This document shows positions 46,823 through 50,443 of a stretch of DNA of 50,443 nt, one piece after another; within the stretch, counting starts at the first letter, position 1, and every line of letters starts with the position of its first letter. Source of the DNA: Mycobacterium kyorinense (lineage in GTDB: Bacteria; Actinomycetota; Actinomycetes; Mycobacteriales; Mycobacteriaceae); NCBI RefSeq assembly GCF_001672775.1, contig NZ_LZKJ01000109.1, forward strand, positions 1 through 50,443, read 5' to 3'. The notes under the pieces were generated by a model that made no database searches, was not told the DNA's origin, and worked only from the letters and a program-made list of their open reading frames with translations. The position numbers and the translations under genes were made by a program.

Positions 46823-47442
46823 GCGCGATCCAACGGGTGGTCACCCACGGCACCTTCGAACTCGACGGCGGCAGTTGGGAAGTCGACAACAACATCTGGG
46901 TCGTCGGTGACGACTCCGACGTGGTGGTTTTCGACGCCGCGCACACCGCGGCGCCGATCGTCGAGGCCGTCGCGGGGCGCAATGTCGTGGCGGTGGTGTG
47001 CACGCACGGCCACAACGACCATGTGACCGTGGCTCCCGAGTTGGGCCAAACGCTCGACGCGCCGGTGCTGCTGCATCCCGCCGACGACATGTTGTGGCGA
47101 ATGACCCACCCTGACAAGGATTTTCGTGCCGTTTCCGACGGCGATACGCTGCGTGTCGGTGGAACGGAGTTGCGAGCGCTGCATACCCCGGGCCACTCCC
47201 CCGGCTCGGTGTGCTGGTACGCCCCTGAGTTGGGCGCCGTGTTCAGTGGCGACACGCTGTTCCAGGGCGGGCCGGGCGCAACCGGCCGCTCCTTCTCCGA
47301 CTTCCCGACGATCCTGGAGTCGATCTCGAGCCGGCTGGGCACATTGCCCGGCGACACCGTGGTGTACACCGGGCACGGCGACACCACCACCGTCGGCGAC
47401 GAGATCGTGCACTACGACGATTGGGTCGCCCGCGGCCACTGA
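46819..47442 (+). CDS. Metallo-beta-lactamase-fold hydrolase (Rv2260-like)
   Basis: A 207-residue MBL-fold protein. The metal motif HxHxDH is HGHNDH in [16 protein letters not shown] (about residues 57-72). Further His/Asp ligands are in [14 protein letters not shown] and SGDTLFQGG. In the class this resembles glyoxalase II-type thiolesterases. Its coupling to mscR (GTGA overlap) suggests that it hydrolyses a mycothiol thioester such as S-formyl-mycothiol, completing formaldehyde oxidation to formate. That pathway role is inference from adjacency, though the same gene pair is known in other actinobacteria. The C-terminal [15 protein letters not shown]is is intact. Confidence 0.92.
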   Translation: MSAIQRVVTHGTFELDGGSWEVDNNIWVVGDDSDVVVFDAAHTAAPIVEAVAGRNVVAVVCTHGHNDHVTVAPELGQTLDAPVLLHPADDMLWRMTHPDKDFRAVSDGDTLRVGGTELRALHTPGHSPGSVCWYAPELGAVFSGDTLFQGGPGATGRSFSDFPTILESISSRLGTLPGDTVVYTGHGDTTTVGDEIVHYDDWVARGH

Positions 47443-47448
47443 GCGCTT

Positions 47449-47512
47449 GGCGAGCGTGCGTGGATCCGGCGGCACGCTCGGCGTGTCGCCCGGGGACGCG
47501 CACGCTCGCGGC
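47449..47512 (+). repeat. 64-bp inverted-repeat element, copy D
   Basis: Terminal arms CGAGCGTGCG (47451-47460) and CGCACGCTCG (47500-47509) pair perfectly. The inner CTCGGCGTGTCG and CGGGGACGCG parts match copies A and C. It begins 7 bp after the MBL-gene stop and ends just before the SDR promoter, so it could terminate the mscR transcript. Not a MIRU or known insertion sequence as far as I recognise. Confidence 0.65.
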
Positions 47513-47534
47513 AAGGGGACTAGCGTCGCTATAC

Positions 47535-48485
47535 ATGGCCACCAACCTCGCCGCCACTGTGCCCGATTTGACCGGAAAACTGGCCGTCGTCACCGGATCC
47601 AACAGCGGCCTGGGGTTCGGGCTGGCCCGCCGGTTCTCGGCGGCCGGCGCCGACGTCGTCATGGCGATCCGCAACCGCGCTAAAGGCGAGGCCGCCATCG
47701 AGGAGATCCGCCGGACCGTTCCGGACGCCAAGCTGACCATCAAGGCGCTCGATTTGTCGTCGCTGGCCAGCGTCGCCACCCTGGGTGAGCAGCTCAACTC
47801 CGAAGGGCGCCCGATCGACATCCTGATCAACAACGCCGGCGTGATGACGCCACCGAACCGCGACAGCACCGCCGACGGATTCGAATTGCAGTTCGGCAGT
47901 AATCATCTGGGCCACTTCGCGCTCACTGCCCACCTGCTGCCGCTGTTGCGAGCGGCCGATCAAGCACGGGTCGTCTCGCTGAGCAGCCTCGCCGCCCGCC
48001 AAGGCCGCATCCACTTCGACGACCTGCAGTTCGAGCATTCCTACACGCCGATGGCCTCGTACGGGCAGTCGAAGCTGGCCGTGCTGATATTCGCCCGCGA
48101 GTTGGACCGCCGCAGCCGCGAAGCCGGCTGGGGCTTCCTGTCCAACGCTGCGCACCCGGGGCTGACCAAGACCAACCTGCAGATCAGTGGTCCCTCCCAC
48201 GGCCGGGCCAAGCCGTCGATGATGGAGCGCTTCTACAAGCTGTCGTGGCGGCTGACTCCGTTTTTATGGCAGGAAATCGACGAAGGCATCCTGCCCGCGC
48301 TGTATGCGGCCGCCACGCCCGGCGCCGAAGGCGGCGCGTTCTACGGGCCGCGCGGCATCTACGAGGCCGCCGGCGGAGGCGTGACCAACGCCAAGGTGCC
48401 GGCCCGCGCCCGCGACGACGCCGACAGCCGACGCCTCTGGGAAATTTCCGAACAACTGACCGGGGTCTGTTATCCCAATGCCTGA
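47535..48485 (+). CDS. Short-chain dehydrogenase/reductase (Rv2263-like)
   Basis: A 316-residue classical SDR. The NAD(P)-binding motif is [20 protein letters not shown] (about residues 18-37). The structural motif is [12 protein letters not shown] near 96, and the active site is Ser in [12 protein letters not shown] with YGQSKLA (YxxxK) near 176-180. The longer C-terminal part and [12 protein letters not shown] segment match the retinol-dehydrogenase-like/WWOX subgroup. The frame is open to 47421; ATG 47535 is chosen because homology starts there and TAGCGT (47521-47526) lies 8 nt upstream. It overlaps the carboxyl methyltransferase gene by 8 bp. Substrate is not predictable. Confidence 0.9.
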   Translation: MATNLAATVPDLTGKLAVVTGSNSGLGFGLARRFSAAGADVVMAIRNRAKGEAAIEEIRRTVPDAKLTIKALDLSSLASVATLGEQLNSEGRPIDILINNAGVMTPPNRDSTADGFELQFGSNHLGHFALTAHLLPLLRAADQARVVSLSSLAARQGRIHFDDLQFEHSYTPMASYGQSKLAVLIFARELDRRSREAGWGFLSNAAHPGLTKTNLQISGPSHGRAKPSMMERFYKLSWRLTPFLWQEIDEGILPALYAAATPGAEGGAFYGPRGIYEAAGGGVTNAKVPARARDDADSRRLWEISEQLTGVCYPNA

Positions 48486-49566
48486 ATCCAGCATCGTCGT
48501 CCGGCCCGAGCCGATAGAAAGCGAGACCTACACCCCGTCGTCGCGGCTGCGGGCCGCGGGCCTCGCGCCGGCCGTCGCGCTGTTCGAACAAGCCGCCGAG
48601 GCGGTACCGCTGCCGAAACCGCCGCACCCGATCGTCATCGTCGACTACGGCGCGGCGACCGGACACAACTCGCTTTTGCCGATGTCGGCGGCGATCAGCG
48701 CGATCCGCCGCCGCACCCGCCCCGAGCAGGCCGTGCAGGTCACCCACACCGACTTGCCGGACAACGACTTCACCGCACTGTTTCGCACCCTCGCCGAAGA
48801 CCCGGACAGCTATCTGCACAAGGATTCGGCGAGCTTCGCCTCCGCCGTCGGCCGCTCGTTCTACGGGCAGATCCTGCCGTCCCAGAGCGTCACGCTGGGC
48901 TGGACATCCTGGGCCACCATGTGGCTAAGCCGGTCCCCGACCGGTGTCGACGACCATGTCCAGGTCGCCTACAGCAGCGACGATGCCGCCCGGGCGGCAT
49001 ACGAACACCAGGCCGCCCGGGACTGGCAGGAGTTCCTGGCATTCCGGGGCCGCGAGTTGACCACCGGCGGACGGCTGGTGGTGCTGACGATGGCCGTCGG
49101 CGACGACGGCGAGTTCGGCTACCGCCCGTTGGTGCACGCGATTGTGGCGGGTTTGGGCGACCAGGTTCGCGACGGGTTGGTGCGCGACGAGGAACTGCGG
49201 CGCATGATCATCCCGACCTTTGCCCGCACCGAGAAGGACTTCCGGGCGCCGTTCGCTCCCAAGGGCCGCTTCGAGGGCATGTCAATCGAGCATCTGGAAG
49301 TACTCAACGCCGAGGACCGGTTCTGGGCCCGATACCAGGTCGACCATGACGCCGCGGCGTACGGCGCGCAGTGGGCGGCATTCGCCCGGGCAGCGATATT
49401 TCCGACGTTGGCCGGGTGGCTCGACGGCGGTGCCGACGACCCGCGGGCGGCCGACTTCGTCGGACATCTGGAAGCCGCGGTCGCGGCGCGGCTCTCCGCC
49501 GCGCCCGAGCAGATGCAGATGCCGCTCGCGTCGGTGGTTCTGGTCAAGCACGGCCGGTCGCACTGA
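48478..49566 (+). CDS. SABATH-type SAM-dependent carboxyl methyltransferase
   Basis: A 362-residue protein with the diagnostic features of the SABATH family (salicylate/jasmonate/IAA methyltransferases, Pfam Methyltransf_7). They are a SAM-binding segment [18 protein letters not shown] (about 52-69), the [18 protein letters not shown] block (about 90-107), [20 protein letters not shown] (about 127-146) and MWLSRSP (about 148-154). These enzymes methylate carboxyl groups of small acids, usually giving volatile esters, and are best known from plants, with bacterial relatives. The substrate here is unknown. The ATG lies inside the SDR 3' end (8-bp overlap). A truncated or inactive form is not suggested by the sequence. 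Confidence 0.88.
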   Translation: MPESSIVVRPEPIESETYTPSSRLRAAGLAPAVALFEQAAEAVPLPKPPHPIVIVDYGAATGHNSLLPMSAAISAIRRRTRPEQAVQVTHTDLPDNDFTALFRTLAEDPDSYLHKDSASFASAVGRSFYGQILPSQSVTLGWTSWATMWLSRSPTGVDDHVQVAYSSDDAARAAYEHQAARDWQEFLAFRGRELTTGGRLVVLTMAVGDDGEFGYRPLVHAIVAGLGDQVRDGLVRDEELRRMIIPTFARTEKDFRAPFAPKGRFEGMSIEHLEVLNAEDRFWARYQVDHDAAAYGAQWAAFARAAIFPTLAGWLDGGADDPRAADFVGHLEAAVAARLSAAPEQMQMPLASVVLVKHGRSH

Positions 49567-49666
49567 CGCCGCCGGTTTGGACTCATCGGGCCAGCGGGTA
49601 ATCGTCGACCTAATCGAACAAAGGCTCACCGACACAAGCCCTGAGCCCAACGGGATGGAAATGGTG

Positions 49667-49981
49667 ATGAGCAAAGACGACGACGAAAAAACTCGCGCCG
49701 AAAAAGCCGAGGAAAACCGCGGCGACGACCAAGAGCAGAAGATGACCGAGGCGCCCGAGATCACCGACGAGCACAAAGAAAAAGCCGCCGAGATGATGAA
49801 GTCCTACGACGATCAGCGTCCGACGGCCGTGATGCCCGGGTCTGACGGGACTATCACCGGAACCGCGGTCAACGAATGGCTCGACGACGACGGGAACCCC
49901 AAGTTCGCCGACGACGCCGCCAAAGAGGATGCCGCCAAAGAGGATGCGCCGAAAGAAGACGCCCCGAAAGAGGACAGCTAG
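49667..49981 (+). CDS. Small acidic protein with C-terminal KED repeats
   Basis: A 104-residue hydrophilic protein from ATG 49667, chosen as start because GGAAATGG lies upstream; ATGs at 49655 and 49661 in frame are alternatives. The N-terminus is charged and helical (SKDDDEKTRAEKAEENRGDD). The middle has PTAVMPGSDGTITGTAVNEW, and the tail is four (A/P)-KED(A) repeats encoded by 15-bp units at about 49916-49975. There is no signal peptide or membrane segment. I do not recognise a family. It follows the SABATH gene by 100 bp, with no clear promoter seen in that gap, and is convergent with the Thr/Pro-rich gene. Confidence 0.7.
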   Translation: MSKDDDEKTRAEKAEENRGDDQEQKMTEAPEITDEHKEKAAEMMKSYDDQRPTAVMPGSDGTITGTAVNEWLDDDGNPKFADDAAKEDAAKEDAPKEDAPKEDS

Positions 49982-50443
49982 CTAGCTGCCCGGGGACGGC
50001 GGCTGCGGCAGGAACCGCGGGAAGCCGGGAACCCTGGGGATCACGGCGGCTTGCGACGACGTCGGCGCCTGGGTGGTGGTCGGTGCTTGGGTCGTCGTCG
50101 GCGCCTGCGTGGTGGTGGTCGGTGCTTGGGTGGTTGTGGTCGGTTGTTGAGTCGTCGTAGTCGGTGCCTGCGTCGTGGTGGACGGCGACGGCGATGGCGA
50201 GCTGGATTCAGTCGACGGCGCAGACGTATTGTCCGGTGCCTGTGATGACGGCGGGGAGCTCTCGGTGCCCGGCCCAGAGCTCGCCGACTCCGGGGTGGTG
50301 CTGACTCCGGGCGCCGGGGTCGTCGGCGCGCCGGGAGTGTGGCGCAGCGTGATCAGAACCGCGGCCCCGATCGCCAATACCACCAACGCGGTGCCGATGA
50401 TCACCACCGCCGGCCGCCGATACCAGGGCACCGTGGCGGCGCC
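49982..50443 (-). CDS. Thr/Pro/Ser-rich membrane protein, C-terminal part (runs off window; Rv2264c-like)
   Basis: The minus frame stays open through the right edge, so the GTG at 50431 may be internal and the gene probably continues outside. The visible 153 codons give a basic segment (VPWYRRP), one membrane helix (AVVIIGTALVVLAIGAAVLI) and an extracytoplasmic tail of about 110 residues. The tail is almost entirely Thr, Ser, Pro, Ala and Gln, with repeated TTTQAPT units, likely mannosylated or cell-wall spanning. Position next to the Rv2263-like SDR suggests the tail of an Rv2264c-like proline-rich protein. That link is by gene order only. The last residues (FPRFLPQPPSPGS) are unique. Confidence 0.75.
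   Translation of the reverse strand, partial: GAATVPWYRRPAVVIIGTALVVLAIGAAVLITLRHTPGAPTTPAPGVSTTPESASSGPGTESSPPSSQAPDNTSAPSTESSSPSPSPSTTTQAPTTTTQQPTTTTQAPTTTTQAPTTTQAPTTTQAPTSSQAAVIPRVPGFPRFLPQPPSPGS

Overview
The window is high-GC actinobacterial DNA and almost certainly chromosome of a non-tuberculous Mycobacterium. The evidence is a gene order that follows the M. tuberculosis Rv2221c-Rv2264c block (glnE, glnA2, two Hip1-type hydrolases, panB, rnpB, RNase H/phosphatase, ptkA-ptpA, cobD, ahpE, aceE, mabR, fabD-acpM-kasA-kasB-accD6, glpD1, mscR), together with mycothiol- and mycolate-specific genes and many leaderless starts. I compared by memory of that gene order, not by search, and cannot name the species.

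Layout. 1-2.5 kb: 5' part of a 13E12/DUF222 gene, then a luciferase-like oxidoreductase and a hotdog thioesterase placed downstream of glnE where M. tuberculosis has glnA1. 2.5-10 kb (minus): hip1/caeA, its paralogue, glnA2 and glnE, which looks like one transcription unit. 10-14 kb: a WS/DGAT acyltransferase gene inserted between caeA and panB, then panB and a CYTH-CHAD protein. 14-18 kb: rnpB (minus), a second DUF222-HNH gene with a perfect LexA/SOS box over its start codon, head to head with a 2OG-Fe(II) oxygenase, then a divergent methyltransferase / XRE-cupin pair. 18-22 kb (minus): a tightly overlapping set, cobC-like aminotransferase, Nif3-like, zinc-ribbon, RNase H-phosphatase. 22-26 kb: ptkA-ptpA-SURF1 on plus, cobD on minus, a DUF2236 protein, two tiny membrane proteins and tRNA-Val(UAC). 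26.5-31 kb: ahpE, a DUF3052 gene, an Rv2240c-like envelope protein and aceE. 31-38 kb: mabR and the FAS-II mycolate elongation operon, with a candidate MabR operator. 38-41.6 kb: a frameshifted FAD-monooxygenase pseudogene, glpD and its TetR regulator. 41.6-44.1 kb: an FAD-linked alkyl-DHAP-synthase-like oxidase and a lipid kinase. 44-50.4 kb: DUF3145, a serine beta-lactamase-like protein, mscR and a metallo-beta-lactamase-fold gene, an SDR followed by a SABATH-type carboxyl methyltransferase, an acidic KED-repeat protein and the tail of a Thr/Pro-rich membrane protein.

Main themes are nitrogen assimilation (glnA2/glnE), mycolic-acid elongation fed by pyruvate dehydrogenase, cofactor synthesis (panB, cobC, cobD), thiol/peroxide defence (ahpE, mscR) and glycerol/ether-lipid metabolism (glpD, the AgpS-like oxidase, lipid kinase).

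The less ordinary signals are these: (1) two DUF222 genes with the same promoter layout, SOS-type palindromes on their start codons, one shared with a predicted DNA-repair-type oxygenase; (2) a 56-bp tandem repeat that copies the mscR -10 box; (3) a pair of adjacent 30-bp palindromes after aceE that differ by a compensatory base-pair change; (4) three copies of a 64-bp inverted-repeat element; (5) a SABATH methyltransferase overlapping an SDR; (6) a decayed monooxygenase. No insertion sequence, prophage or CRISPR array is visible, and no stretch above about 220 bases lacks a gene.
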